Counted from the first letter of the stretch, positions 1 through 9,988 are shown. The stretch is DNA of 38,354 nucleotides from Oscillibacter sp. (GCA_022791135.1 JAAVYM010000022.1:1-38354), one strand, 5' to 3'. The notes: generated by a model from the sequence alone, not told the origin. Program-made: numbers and translations.

Positions 1-1967
<1,967 letters not shown>

Positions 1968-1998
1968 TACGCACTTCAGCCGTTTTCCTGAAAACTTG

Positions 1999-2036
1999 TG
2001 CCCCCGGCCCACATCTGTGGACCGGGGGCATCCTTT
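1999..2036 (+). terminator. Terminator after ppdK
   Basis: A 14-bp stem (1999-2012 with 2017-2030, one mismatch, 4-nt loop) lies 31 bases after the ppdK stop and is followed by a short T-rich run. It sits between convergent ppdK and the ROK kinase, so it may act on both strands. Confidence 0.75.
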
Positions 2037-2076
2037 TGCCGCCTTCTCATAGCATCTTCTTCGCCTAGTTCACAAT

Positions 2077-2985
2077 CTATTGCACGAGCAACGATGCCGC
2101 GCCAATCATGCCCGCCCGGTTTCCCAGGGCAGCAATGCGAATCTCCGGCAAGGGACTCTTCTCCCCGCCGAAGCACTCCTGCCTGGCCATGGCCCGGAGG
2201 GGGGCCAAAAGAACCTCCCCCTGCTGGGACACTCCCCCTCCCAGCAGGAACATTTGGGGTCGGAAAAGGTTAATCAAGTTGACTACGCCGGCGCCCAGCC
2301 GCCGGATATAGGCTTCCGCCACCGGCCGGAGCACCGGGTCTCCCGCCGCCGCTGCGGCAAAGGTCTCCTCCGGCTCCACCAGCCTGCCCGCAGCCCGCTC
2401 CGCCTCTCGCTTCAACGCCGTAGCGGAGGCATAACACTCCAGGCAGCCCCGCCTGCCGCAGGTGCACCGTTCACCGTCCTCCACAATGACCACGTGCCCC
2501 GGTTCACTGCCCCGCAGCAACTCCCCATTCAGGACCACGCCGCCCCCCACGCCGGTGCCCAGGGTCAGCATCACCACATTCCGGCAGCCCGCCCCCGCGC
2601 CTGCCACAGTTTCCCCCAGCACAGCGCAGTCCGCATCGTTGGCAATTTCAATGGGCATCGGCAGATAAGACCGCAGCAGCCCCGCCAGAGGAACATCGTC
2701 CCACCGGAGGTTGTTGGAATAGAGGACCATCCCCGTCTCCCGCTCCACCGTTCCAGGCACGCCCAGGCCCGCGCCCAGGCAGTTCTCCGCCCCCTGCTCC
2801 TCCAGGAGCTTTTGGGCCTGGCAGCCAATTTCCGCCGCAACCACCGCGGCTCCCTCCTTTGCCGGGGTCGGCACGGAGCGGAAGGCCACCAGCTGTCCTT
2901 GCGCATCCACCAGCCCAAGCTTTACGTTGGTCCCGCCAATGTCGATGCCCAAGCGAACGGGTTCCTTCCTTTTCCAACTGTCCAC
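2077..2985 (-). CDS. glcK: ROK-family glucokinase
   Basis: Probably phosphorylates glucose with ATP in the cytoplasm, or another hexose or N-acetylhexosamine; ROK substrates cannot be read reliably from sequence alone. It is 302 aa, the normal ROK length. The N-terminal phosphate-binding loop DIGGTNVKLG lies near residues 15-24. The mid-protein sugar/ATP region includes GTGVGGGVV. The ROK zinc site CTCGRRGCLE is intact, with the conserved GHVVI His just before it. The start is GTG at 2985, preceded by AAGGGGG at suitable spacing. It stands alone on the minus strand under its own promoter (3018-3046) and converges with ppdK. The promoter spacer carries a perfect inverted repeat that could be an operator. 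Confidence 0.9.
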   Translation of the reverse strand: MDSWKRKEPVRLGIDIGGTNVKLGLVDAQGQLVAFRSVPTPAKEGAAVVAAEIGCQAQKLLEEQGAENCLGAGLGVPGTVERETGMVLYSNNLRWDDVPLAGLLRSYLPMPIEIANDADCAVLGETVAGAGAGCRNVVMLTLGTGVGGGVVLNGELLRGSEPGHVVIVEDGERCTCGRRGCLECYASATALKREAERAAGRLVEPEETFAAAAAGDPVLRPVAEAYIRRLGAGVVNLINLFRPQMFLLGGGVSQQGEVLLAPLRAMARQECFGGEKSPLPEIRIAALGNRAGMIGAASLLVQ

Positions 2986-3017
2986 CGCTGTATCCCCCTT
3001 TTTTAATGATTGTTCCC

Positions 3018-3046
3018 ATTATAAACGTCCCGCTTCCGGGACGCAA
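3018..3046 (-). promoter_or_regulatory. Promoter of glcK with embedded palindrome
   Basis: Reading on the minus strand, -35 TTGCGT (3046-3041), a 17-nt spacer and a perfect -10 TATAAT (3023-3018). The spacer contains CGTCCCG-CTTC-CGGGACG, a 7-bp perfect inverted repeat overlapping the -35, in the right place for a repressor operator. Confidence 0.7.
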
Positions 3047-3160
3047 CCTCTTTTTTTGCAAGGCTGAAACTCAAAACAGCATCCGGACAGCAGATCCGAA
3101 AATATCTCACACCGGCGTCCTGCCTTTTCCCGTAGTGAGTGCCACCCCGCCGCGGCTCAT

Positions 3161-3210
3161 AAAAAACACCGGCAGGGTCCCGGAACAATCCAGGACCCTG
3201 CCGGTGTTTT
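3161..3210 (-). terminator. Terminator of the porGDAB unit
   Basis: An 18-bp perfect stem (3161-3180 region with 3193-3210, 12-nt loop). On the minus strand it ends in a run of T residues, 27 bases after the porB stop. This is a textbook intrinsic terminator. Confidence 0.92.
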
Positions 3211-3237
3211 GGAGAGTGTATAGAAGTAAGCAGAAGC

Positions 3238-4170
3238 TTACAGCTCGCAAAGCTTGAGGAGGTCTTCCCAGTTCTTGTCGACTTCTTTCTGGACCTCTTC
3301 GATCATCCACTCGTTGCCGGGCTTGAACATGTGGGCGAAACGGCCCTGGGCCTTCAGGTACTCCTCAACGGGCAGCTTGTTCTTCGGCTTGTAGCTGAGG
3401 ATGTACTTGCCCTCAATGACCTCATACAGGGGCCACACGCAGGTCTCGACGGCCAGCTTCGTAATTTCCATCATCTTCTCGCTGGGATAACGCCAGCCGC
3501 GGGGGCAGGGAGCCATCACGTTCATGAACGCCGCGCCGGGGGTGTAGATGGCCTTGTGGGCCTTCTCGGAGATGTCCTTGAAGTTCCCGATGAAGGTGGT
3601 CTGGGCCACATAGGGGATGCCGTGAGCCACCATGATCTTCGTCAGGTTCTTCTTCTGCTGGGGCTTGCCGGGGACCACCTTGCCAACCGGAGTGGTGGTG
3701 GTATCAGCGAAGTGGGGCGTGGAGCTGGAACGCTGAATACCGGTGTTCATGTACGCCTCGTTGTCGTAGCACACGTACACCATGTCGTGTCCGCGCTCCA
3801 TGGCGCCGCTGAGGCTCTGGAAGCCGATGTCGTAGGTGCCGCCGTCGCCGCCGAAGGCAATAAACTTCCACGTCTCATCCAGCTTTCCCCGCTTTTTCAT
3901 CGCCTTGTACGCCGTCTCAACACCGGAGATGGTCGCCGCGGCATTCTCAAAGGCATTGTGGATGAAGCTGTCCTTGTAAGACGTATAGGGATACATGAAG
4001 GTGGAAACCTCCAGGCAGCAGGTGGCGGAGCAGACCACCGCGTGGTCCTCCGGCTCCAGCGCCCGCAGCACCGTCCGCACCGCGATGGGGCAGCCGCAGC
4101 CTGCACACATTCTGTGACCGCCGGTAAAGCGGTCTTCCTTCATGACGTTTTCTTTCAGATTGTAGCTCAT
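3238..4170 (-). CDS. porB: 2-oxoacid (pyruvate):ferredoxin oxidoreductase, beta subunit
   Basis: The thiamine-diphosphate and [4Fe-4S] subunit of a four-subunit ferredoxin oxidoreductase that converts a 2-oxoacid plus CoA to acyl-CoA, CO2 and reduced ferredoxin. It is 310 aa. Cluster ligands appear as CAGC at residues 22-25, Cys51/52 and Cys222 (APCPRGW). The TPP site is GGDGGTYDIG (about 107-116) followed by YDNEAYMNTG. The frame stays open upstream to 4242, but those codons overlap porA. The ATG at 4170 has AAGGAGGG in front and begins with the family N-terminus, so I chose it. It is the last gene of porG-porD-porA-porB, 16 nt after porA. The family resembles pyruvate/2-oxoisovalerate enzymes; pyruvate or 2-oxobutyrate is favoured by the neighbouring ilvA. 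Confidence 0.93.
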   Translation of the reverse strand: MSYNLKENVMKEDRFTGGHRMCAGCGCPIAVRTVLRALEPEDHAVVCSATCCLEVSTFMYPYTSYKDSFIHNAFENAAATISGVETAYKAMKKRGKLDETWKFIAFGGDGGTYDIGFQSLSGAMERGHDMVYVCYDNEAYMNTGIQRSSSTPHFADTTTTPVGKVVPGKPQQKKNLTKIMVAHGIPYVAQTTFIGNFKDISEKAHKAIYTPGAAFMNVMAPCPRGWRYPSEKMMEITKLAVETCVWPLYEVIEGKYILSYKPKNKLPVEEYLKAQGRFAHMFKPGNEWMIEEVQKEVDKNWEDLLKLCEL

Positions 4171-4186
4171 GTGACTGTCTCCCTCC

Positions 4187-5365
4187 TTATTCCCGGACGT
4201 CCAGGTAACGGTAGGTCTCGCCCACGTCGCCCGTCTCGGCAATCTTTTCCAGGTCCGCGAACACGTGCTGGATGCTCTCGACCTTCACATCCCGGCCGCC
4301 CAGGCCGTAGATGTAGCTGATGCCCTTGGGGCCGATGATGCCGCTGGCGTACAGACCCGCGCAGGTCTCCGCATAAATGGGGCCGCAGTGGGCGTTGAAG
4401 CTGTCGTCCTTGTCCATGGCGGCAAAGGCCTTCACATTCTTCAGCGCGTCCGCGATCTCCTCGGCAGGGAAAGGACGGAAGGAGCGAATCTTGATCATGC
4501 CCACCTTCTTGCCCTGGGCGCGGAGCTGCTTGATGGCCTCCCGGGCGGTGCCGGCGGAGGAGCCGATGATGATAATAGCCTCCTCAGCGTCGTCCATCTC
4601 GTACTTCTCAATCAGGCCATACTGACGGCCGGTCCACGCGGCGAACTCATCCGCCACCTTCTTGATGACGTCTTTGGCGTCGATCATGGCCTGGGCCTGC
4701 TGGCGCTTGCACTCCATGTAGTGGGTCGGCATGCCGAAGGCACCCACCGCCATGGGTTCGTCCTTGTTCAGGAGGTAATGCTTGGGCTTGTACTCACCCA
4801 CGAACTGACGGACCTTGTCCGTCTCCTCCAGCTCGATATTCTCAATGGCGTGGGAGGTGATGAAGCCATCCTGGCAGATCATAATGGGCAGGCCCACGGC
4901 CTCGCCGATGCGCATGGCCTGGAGGTAGTTGTCATACGCCTCCTGGTTCGTCTCGGCAAACAGCATCAGCCAGCCGGCGTCCCGGACGCTCATCGCGTCA
5001 GAGTGGTCGTTGTTGATGTTGATGGGGCCGGACAGCGCACGGCAGCATACCGCCAGCGTGATGGGCAGCCGGTCCGACGCCGCCACGTACAGCATCTCCG
5101 CCATGTAGATCAGGCCGCAGGAAGACGTCGCGCTGATGGCGCGGCAGCCCGCCGCCTCCGCGCCGATGCAGGTAGACATGGCGCTGTGCTCGCTCTCCAC
5201 GGCGATGAACTCCGTGTCTACCTCGCCGTTATCCACGTAGGAGGAGAAATACTGCGGAATTTCCGTGCTCGGCGTGATGGGATACGCACCCATGACGTCG
5301 GGGTTGATTTGCTTCATTGCGTAGGCAACCGCTTCGTTGCCCGACAGTCTCTCTCGAATGCTCAT
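4187..5365 (-). CDS. porA: 2-oxoacid (pyruvate):ferredoxin oxidoreductase, alpha subunit
   Basis: The alpha subunit supplies the pyrimidine-binding part of the TPP site and the CoA/substrate domain. It is 392 aa. The N-terminus has GNEAVAYAMKQ and GAYPITPSTEI (Pyr-domain substrate loop), then ESEHSAMSTCIGA. The PorA-type signature SGPININNDHSDAMSVRDAGW is clearly visible, which favours pyruvate over 2-oxoglutarate enzymes (inference from memory of the family). An in-frame GTG lies nine bases upstream but inside the spacing window of the AAGGAGGGG ribosome-binding site. The ATG at 5365 is correctly spaced and is preferred. It follows porD by 15 nt and precedes porB by 16 nt. Confidence 0.93.
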   Translation of the reverse strand: MSIRERLSGNEAVAYAMKQINPDVMGAYPITPSTEIPQYFSSYVDNGEVDTEFIAVESEHSAMSTCIGAEAAGCRAISATSSCGLIYMAEMLYVAASDRLPITLAVCCRALSGPININNDHSDAMSVRDAGWLMLFAETNQEAYDNYLQAMRIGEAVGLPIMICQDGFITSHAIENIELEETDKVRQFVGEYKPKHYLLNKDEPMAVGAFGMPTHYMECKRQQAQAMIDAKDVIKKVADEFAAWTGRQYGLIEKYEMDDAEEAIIIIGSSAGTAREAIKQLRAQGKKVGMIKIRSFRPFPAEEIADALKNVKAFAAMDKDDSFNAHCGPIYAETCAGLYASGIIGPKGISYIYGLGGRDVKVESIQHVFADLEKIAETGDVGETYRYLDVRE

Positions 5366-5380
5366 TTTTCTCACCCCTCC

Positions 5381-5689
5381 TTACTTCTCGTCCTTGACCA
5401 TGGTGATGGCCCCGAAGGGGCAGACATTGGCGCAAATGCCGCAGCCCTTGCAGAAGAAATAATTGAAATCTCCCCGCTTGCCGTCCTTCCCCACGGGAAT
5501 GGACATGTCCGGGCACACCGGCGCGCACAGCAGGCACTGCTTGCACTTGTCCACATCCAGCACCGGCTTCATCGTCCGCCAGTCGCCGGTCTCCACTACC
5601 TGGGACGTGCCGCCCTCATAGATGTTGCAGCCGGGGGTGATATCCTTCCATGTGACCTGAGGGGTCATATCCTTCGCTAAATGGCTCAT
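5381..5689 (-). CDS. porD: 2-oxoacid:ferredoxin oxidoreductase, delta (ferredoxin-like) subunit
   Basis: A 102-aa electron-transfer subunit with two [4Fe-4S] clusters, passing electrons from the TPP site to soluble ferredoxin. The two CxxCxxCxxxCP motifs use Cys49/52/55/59 and Cys80/83/86/90. The N-terminal 40 residues (WKDITPGCNIYEGG) are the usual delta-subunit extension. Its ATG overlaps the porG stop codon (ATGA), which indicates translational coupling, and AAGGAAGG precedes it. Confidence 0.94.
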   Translation of the reverse strand: MSHLAKDMTPQVTWKDITPGCNIYEGGTSQVVETGDWRTMKPVLDVDKCKQCLLCAPVCPDMSIPVGKDGKRGDFNYFFCKGCGICANVCPFGAITMVKDEK

Positions 5690-6264
5690 CCTTCCTTGAC
5701 CTCCTCCATAGAGCGTTTCAGGGCGCGCATATTGCCCTCGATGACCTGGGGCTTCGTCGCGAATTTATGCTTGAACGACGCCTCCATATCCTTGACGAAC
5801 TCCTCTGCGTTCACCACGCCGCTGACCTTCACGATCGCCGCCAGCATGGGGGTGTTGGGGAAGTTTTTGCCCAGCTCCTCCTCGCTGATCCTGCCCGCGT
5901 CAATGGTGCAGACGCGGCCCTCGTAGCCCTTGAGCAGGGGGCGAAGCTCGGCAGGAGACTTGCCAGAGTTGATGACGATGGCGCCATCCTTCTTCAATCC
6001 TGCGGTGACGTCCACGGCGGAGAGCAGCGTCTCATCCACCACCACTACGTAGTCCGGCTCATAGATGTTGGAGTGGACGGTGGAGCGCTCCGAGCTGATG
6101 CGGTTGTACGCGGTGATGGGCGCGCCCATCCGCTCCGGGCCGTACTCCGGGAAGCCCTGGACATACTTGCCGGTGTTGAACGCCGCGTCTGCCAGAAGCA
6201 AAGACGCGGTCTTCGCGCCCTGGCCGCCCCGGCCGTGCCACCGGATTTCTACGATGTCTTTCAT
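5686..6264 (-). CDS. porG: 2-oxoacid:ferredoxin oxidoreductase, gamma subunit
   Basis: The gamma subunit (192 aa) carries the CoA-binding fold: RWHGRGGQGAKTA near residues 8-20, then FPEYGPERMGAPITAYNRIS. An upstream in-frame start at 6312 would add 16 residues, but the ATG at 6264 has a clear AAAGGAGA site and starts with the family sequence MKDIVEIRWHG, so it is chosen. First gene of porGDAB. A GC-rich hairpin sits in the 105-nt gap separating it from the symporter gene, so readthrough from ilvA/symporter transcription is possible but may be attenuated. Confidence 0.93.
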   Translation of the reverse strand: MKDIVEIRWHGRGGQGAKTASLLLADAAFNTGKYVQGFPEYGPERMGAPITAYNRISSERSTVHSNIYEPDYVVVVDETLLSAVDVTAGLKKDGAIVINSGKSPAELRPLLKGYEGRVCTIDAGRISEEELGKNFPNTPMLAAIVKVSGVVNAEEFVKDMEASFKHKFATKPQVIEGNMRALKRSMEEVKEG

Positions 6265-6327
6265 GTGCGTTCTCCTTTCGGGTTTTACTAAGATTTTCCC
6301 CTCTTTGGCCAAAGCCGAGAGGGACCG

Positions 6328-6359
6328 GCGGGACCCGCGGGAAACACCGCAGGCCCCGC
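6328..6359 (-). promoter_or_regulatory. GC-rich hairpin between symporter and porG
   Basis: On the minus-strand RNA the arms 6359-6347 and 6340-6328 form a 13-bp stem, completed by two G-U pairs, around a 6-nt loop. It lies 10 nt after the symporter stop. No T run follows, so it looks more like an mRNA processing, stabilising or attenuation element than a full terminator. The wobble pairs would not form in the plus-strand RNA. Confidence 0.5.
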
Positions 6360-6369
6360 ATTTGGGAAA

Positions 6370-7557
6370 TTACTGCTTATTGCCGCCGTCAATGGCGTCC
6401 ATCAGTACGGCGATGGCGCCGTCACCGGTGACGTTGCAGGCGGTGCCGAAGGAATCCTGCGCGATGTACAACGCAATCATCAGCGTCAGCATGGTCTCGT
6501 TGAAGCCCAGCATAGACTCCAGGATGCCCAGGGCCGCCATAACCGCGCCGCCGGGGACGCCGGGAGCCGCGACCATGGTCACGCCCAGCATCATGATGAA
6601 GGGTAACATCTGGGCAATGCTGATATCCCAGCCATTGAGCATCATGACGGCGATGGCGCAGCTGGTCAGGGTGATGGTAGAGCCGGAGAGGTGGATCGTG
6701 GCGCACAGGGGGCACACAAACTCCGCCATCTTCTTGCTGACGCCGTTCTTCTTGGTGCAGTCCACCGTAACGGGGATCGTAGCGGCGGAGGACTGGGTGC
6801 CGATAGCGGTCATGTAAGCGGGAATCATGTTGCGGATCATGTTAAAGGGATTCTTCTTCGAGGCCGTGCCGGCGATGACATACTGGAACACAATGATGAG
6901 GATGTGCATGATGATAATGATGAGGAAGACCTTGGCGAAAACGGTCATGATCTCCACCACGGTGCCGGCATAGGTCATGTTGGCAAAGATACCGTAGATA
7001 TGGAAAGGCAGCAGGGGGATCAGGATGTTGGCCACCAGCTTCTCTACGATCTCCTGGAAGCCGAAGAAGATGTCCTTCAGAGGCTTATTGCGGGTGATGG
7101 CGATGCCCAGGCCGATGATGAAGGAGATCAGCAGAGCGGTCATAACGCCCATCAGCGGGGGCATTTCCACAGTGAACAGGCCGGGAAGCATGGTATCCTC
7201 CGCGTTCTGGGCGTTGTCCATCACGATGGAGCCAACCTTCAGGAAGGCGGGGAACAAAGCCCGGTCCACGCAGAAGGCAAAGGTGCCGGCGATCAGAGTG
7301 GAAATGTAGGCGATGCCGGCGGTGAGACCCAGGGTCTTACCCGCGCCCTCACCCAGGTCGGCGATGCCGGGGGCCACGAAGCCGATGATAATCAGGGGGA
7401 TGCAGAAGTTCAGGAAGTTGCCGAAAATGCTGTTGTATGTAGCACCGATGCGGACGATGACCGGCAGATCCATGCTCTTCGAGATGGCGCCGATCACGAT
7501 ACCGAGAACGATGGCAATCACAATTTTGGGCAGCAGGCCCAACTTCTTTTTAGTCAT
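6370..7557 (-). CDS. Dicarboxylate/amino acid:cation symporter (DAACS family)
   Basis: A 395-aa inner-membrane transporter that couples uptake of an acidic or small neutral amino acid to Na+ or H+. Visible family motifs: the first re-entrant loop serine-rich motif as GTQSSAATIP (about 253-262), CPLCATIHLSGSTIT, GVPGG (about 333-337) and the substrate/cation motif NVTGDG (about 375-380). The Asp of NVTGD is kept. DAACS members include glutamate, dicarboxylate and serine/threonine (SstT-type) carriers. Its position between threonine ammonia-lyase and porGDAB suggests serine/threonine uptake, but this is inference. Start: ATG 7557 with GGAGGA five bases upstream; a GTG at 7569 is less well placed. 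A TATAAT-like box and a 7-bp leader hairpin (7569-7589) lie upstream. Confidence 0.9.
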   Translation of the reverse strand: MTKKKLGLLPKIVIAIVLGIVIGAISKSMDLPVIVRIGATYNSIFGNFLNFCIPLIIIGFVAPGIADLGEGAGKTLGLTAGIAYISTLIAGTFAFCVDRALFPAFLKVGSIVMDNAQNAEDTMLPGLFTVEMPPLMGVMTALLISFIIGLGIAITRNKPLKDIFFGFQEIVEKLVANILIPLLPFHIYGIFANMTYAGTVVEIMTVFAKVFLIIIIMHILIIVFQYVIAGTASKKNPFNMIRNMIPAYMTAIGTQSSAATIPVTVDCTKKNGVSKKMAEFVCPLCATIHLSGSTITLTSCAIAVMMLNGWDISIAQMLPFIMMLGVTMVAAPGVPGGAVMAALGILESMLGFNETMLTLMIALYIAQDSFGTACNVTGDGAIAVLMDAIDGGNKQ

Positions 7558-7568
7558 AATTTCCTCCA

Positions 7569-7589
7569 CTCTCTGTCTGTTTCAGAGAG
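7569..7589 (-). promoter_or_regulatory. Leader hairpin just upstream of the symporter RBS
   Basis: CTCTCTG and CAGAGAG arms with a 7-nt loop in the minus-strand leader. A TATAAT box lies about 20-25 nt further upstream (near 7606-7611), but I see no convincing -35, so the promoter is only possible. Confidence 0.35.
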
Positions 7590-7658
7590 CCTCTCCTTTA
7601 CACAAATTATAGCCAAATTCAACAATCGCAGGGATTCCGGAGCGCTCCGGGCTTCTCT

Positions 7659-8840
7659 TTAGTTCACGAAGGTATAACCCTTATCCCGCAGGGCTTGCTT
7701 GATCTGCTGCACGTGCTCGATATCCCTGGTCTCCAGAACCAAGGAGACAATGCAGGTACCCACGTCGGCCTGCTCATCATCCCGGGAGTGGCTGACACTG
7801 ACGATGTTGGCGCCGGTCTTCGAGACCACCTCCAGCAGCTGAATCAGACTGCCGGGCTTATCCACGACCTTGGCAGAGATGTCCGCCAGGCGGCCGGACT
7901 TGACCAGGCCCTTGTTGATAACGCGGGACAGCGTGGTCACATCCACGTTGCCGCCGGAGACCACACAGGCGGTCTTCTTGGAAGAGGTATCCACCTTGCC
8001 GAACATGCAGGCGGCAACCGTCGTGGCGCCCGCGCCTTCGGCCACGGTCTTTTGTCCCTCCATCAGCGCCAGCATAGCAGCGCAGATCTCGCCCTCGGAG
8101 ACGGTGACAATCTCGTCTACATACTTCTGGCAAAGCTCAAATGTCAGCTCGCCGGGAGTAAGGACGTGAATGCCGTCGGCGATGGTGTCGCCGTCGGCCA
8201 CAGTAGTGACCTGGCCAGCCTTCCGGGACTCGAACATGGAGGCCACAGAGGCGGCCTGGACACCAATGACACGGCACTCGGGCTTCAGGCTTTTAATAGC
8301 AAACGCAATGCCGCTGATCAGACCGCCGCCGCCAATAGGAACCACTACCTGCTCCACATCCGGCTGCTGCTCCAGAATCTCCAAACCAATGGTGCCCTGG
8401 CCGGCGATGACATAGGGGTCATTGAAGGGATGGGCGAAGGTGTAGCCATGCTCCTTGGCAAGCCGGGCAGCCTCCCTGGCGGCGTCGTCGTACACGCCGG
8501 GGACCAGGACCACTTCCGCGCCATAGCCCTTGGTAGCCTCTACCTTGCTGATCGGCGCGCCGGCAGGCATGCAAATGATAGACTTGATACCCAGCTTCGT
8601 GGCAGACAGGGCGATGCCCTGGGCGTGGTTTCCGGCGGAACAGGCAATCACGCCTTTTTCAGCCTCCTCAGGGGAGAGAGACCGGATTTTGTTGTAAGCA
8701 CCCCGAAGCTTGAATGCCCCGGTCAATTGCAGGTTCTCCGCCTTGATGTACAGATTTTTCCCAATCCTCGGCGCAGCCTCCAGCGGGGTCCGCTGAGCGA
8801 TGCCCTTCAAGGCGTCCTGCGCCTCCCGGATCATCTGCAA
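7659..8840 (-). CDS. ilvA: Threonine ammonia-lyase with C-terminal ACT domain
   Basis: PLP enzyme that deaminates threonine (and usually serine) to 2-oxobutyrate (pyruvate). It is 393 aa from the TTG used here. The PLP lysine is in GAFKLRGAYNK (Lys44), the phosphate loop is IGGGGLISG near residue 168, and a single ACT domain starts near residue 318 (DKPGSLIQLLEVVSKTGANI). This is the short form with one regulatory domain, used for either isoleucine synthesis or catabolism. The adjacent symporter and ferredoxin oxidoreductase favour catabolism. The start is uncertain: AAGGAGGG at 8863-8856 is 15 nt from TTG 8840 and 21 nt from ATG 8834. Upstream codons that still match the family are blocked by a TAA at 8864. 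A candidate promoter is at 9036-9064. Confidence 0.92.
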   Translation of the reverse strand: MQMIREAQDALKGIAQRTPLEAAPRIGKNLYIKAENLQLTGAFKLRGAYNKIRSLSPEEAEKGVIACSAGNHAQGIALSATKLGIKSIICMPAGAPISKVEATKGYGAEVVLVPGVYDDAAREAARLAKEHGYTFAHPFNDPYVIAGQGTIGLEILEQQPDVEQVVVPIGGGGLISGIAFAIKSLKPECRVIGVQAASVASMFESRKAGQVTTVADGDTIADGIHVLTPGELTFELCQKYVDEIVTVSEGEICAAMLALMEGQKTVAEGAGATTVAACMFGKVDTSSKKTACVVSGGNVDVTTLSRVINKGLVKSGRLADISAKVVDKPGSLIQLLEVVSKTGANIVSVSHSRDDEQADVGTCIVSLVLETRDIEHVQQIKQALRDKGYTFVN

Positions 8841-9344
8841 AGTAAGCGTAAAAATCCCTCCTTAATTCAATTTTTATAAGCCGTCTGCCTGGAAAAAATA
8901 CGATGGACACGCTTGGAAAAAAGCCGTCACTCTGCAAAAAAAGAGTGCCCTGAAACACCCGCCTTTTGGCATGGATGCTGGCCTTTTTTCATTTTGGAGA
9001 CAGGCGTTGTCTGATGTGTCCTCCTTTCAAATACAACTATAGCTGATAGCGCTGGAAAAAGCAATGCACAAATCCGCCGAATGTCTACACGATAAAAACA
9101 ACATTTTGACGAACTGTCTTTAAATGGAGGACATCTGCGTGTACGAGAAAACCACATCCGCCTTGCGGCTCAACCTTTTGCCGTCTCTCCAGTCCATATC
9201 GCATAGGTCCGATGAGGTCCGCCAGCGGAAAACATTCCCAGACAGGCCAAATTTTTCCCAAATTTTCCCCCCGAAATTTCCAGGCGGTTTGAGGATGAAT
9301 CCAGCCGGCTTCCAGAGCAAGCTGCGCAGCCGATACACAGGAAA
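8835..9344. other. Stretch without a convincing gene: ilvA leader and padR 3' side
   Basis: From 8841 to about 9029 this is the likely ilvA leader on the minus strand. It has an AAAGGAGG just after the expected start of transcription (9027-9020), but no start codon at normal spacing. A 21-codon frame starts at ATG 8992, 28 nt from that site, and ends at 8927. Small inverted repeats are present. I see no T-box signature. From 9065 to 9344 one minus-strand frame is open from TTG 9348, overlapping the padR stop as TTGA, down to 9085 (87 codons). It shows no family resemblance and is listed only as a possibility. Confidence 0.5.
9036..9064 (-). promoter_or_regulatory. Candidate promoter of ilvA
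   Basis: Minus strand: -35 TTGCTT (9064-9059), 17-nt spacer, -10 TATAGT (9041-9036). It gives a leader of roughly 190 nt. Confidence 0.5.
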
Positions 9345-9728
9345 TCAAGGGGCCTCTTTTCTCTCCTGCTGTTCATCTATCTCTCCCAGGATCATTGCCA
9401 CGCCATTTGTGATCCGATGGTAAAGGGACAGCAAATCCGCCAAATAGCGTATCCCACTCACGGTAATTTGATAGTATTGCCTCCGTCTCCCATCCGGCGC
9501 GTTTTTTTTATATGCCTCAAGAATATAGCCATTTTCGATCAGCCGGTAAAATAGCATGTAGGGAGACGCCAGACTCAGCGTATTCCCAGATTCCTGCTCA
9601 ATGCATCGTGTAATCTGCGCGGCATGCATGTCCTCCCTGCTCAGCAGAGTTAAGACCAGCATCTCCGTAACCGCCCGTTTCAGGTTGTCCTCCATACCCT
9701 TCCCTGGGTCATTTTTCAATACAGGCAT
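9345..9728 (-). CDS. PadR-family transcriptional regulator
   Basis: A small winged-helix DNA-binding protein, 127 aa. The core runs from MEDNLKRAVTEMLVLTLLS through the recognition-helix region (LASPYMLFYRLIENGYI). The wing follows (YKKNAPDGRRRQYYQITVSGIRYLADLL), and then a C-terminal helix for dimerisation. This is the compact PadR subfamily 2 layout. PadR proteins usually repress a neighbouring operon and are released by a small ligand. The start is taken at ATG 9728 with GGAAGGGGGG upstream; ATG 9695 is an alternative. Its candidate promoter (9909-9938) faces away from the promoter of the three-gene operon at 10082, with 353 bp between the coding regions, so that operon is its likeliest target. 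Confidence 0.82.
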   Translation of the reverse strand: MPVLKNDPGKGMEDNLKRAVTEMLVLTLLSREDMHAAQITRCIEQESGNTLSLASPYMLFYRLIENGYILEAYKKNAPDGRRRQYYQITVSGIRYLADLLSLYHRITNGVAMILGEIDEQQERKEAP

Positions 9729-9908
9729 AACGCCCCCCTTCCGCCAGCGTAAATACTTCGGCCGTCCATGAGGCCGAAAAGCGAGCTGCATTCCTTTTAA
9801 ATCAAACACGTTCAGCCGTCAATGCGGCCCACGGCACTGCTGCCTATCGCCGGACTGAAAAAGCCGGAGGGTTCTTTTCCTCTCAACCCACCGCAAAGCG
9901 CTATAAAA

Positions 9909-9938
9909 ATGATACAACATCCACTGTCTTCCCGTCAA
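9909..9938 (-). promoter_or_regulatory. Candidate promoter of padR
   Basis: Minus strand: -35 TTGACG (9938-9933), 18-nt spacer, -10 TATCAT (9914-9909). Confidence 0.6.
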
Positions 9939-9988
9939 TATAGCATGAAAAAGTTTATATTCTAATTTTTCTTTCTTAGAGAGAAAGC

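Noticed and set aside
2080-3006. A long plus-strand open frame opposite glcK
   Set aside because: It is the antisense shadow of a well-supported ROK kinase; its composition is rich in His, Arg, Pro and Gln, and it has no family motif.
4265-5680. A 471-codon plus-strand open frame opposite porA and porD
   Set aside because: Antisense to conserved enzyme subunits; low-complexity His/Val/Ala/Asp-rich product caused by high third-position GC.
8841-9029. T-box or amino-acid attenuator in the ilvA leader
   Set aside because: No T-box conserved sequence and no run of Thr/Ile codons in the short frame at 8992-8927.
9085-9348. An 87-codon minus-strand frame overlapping the padR stop (TTGA)
   Set aside because: The overlap is suggestive, but the TTG start has no good ribosome-binding site and the product resembles nothing known; kept only as a remark.
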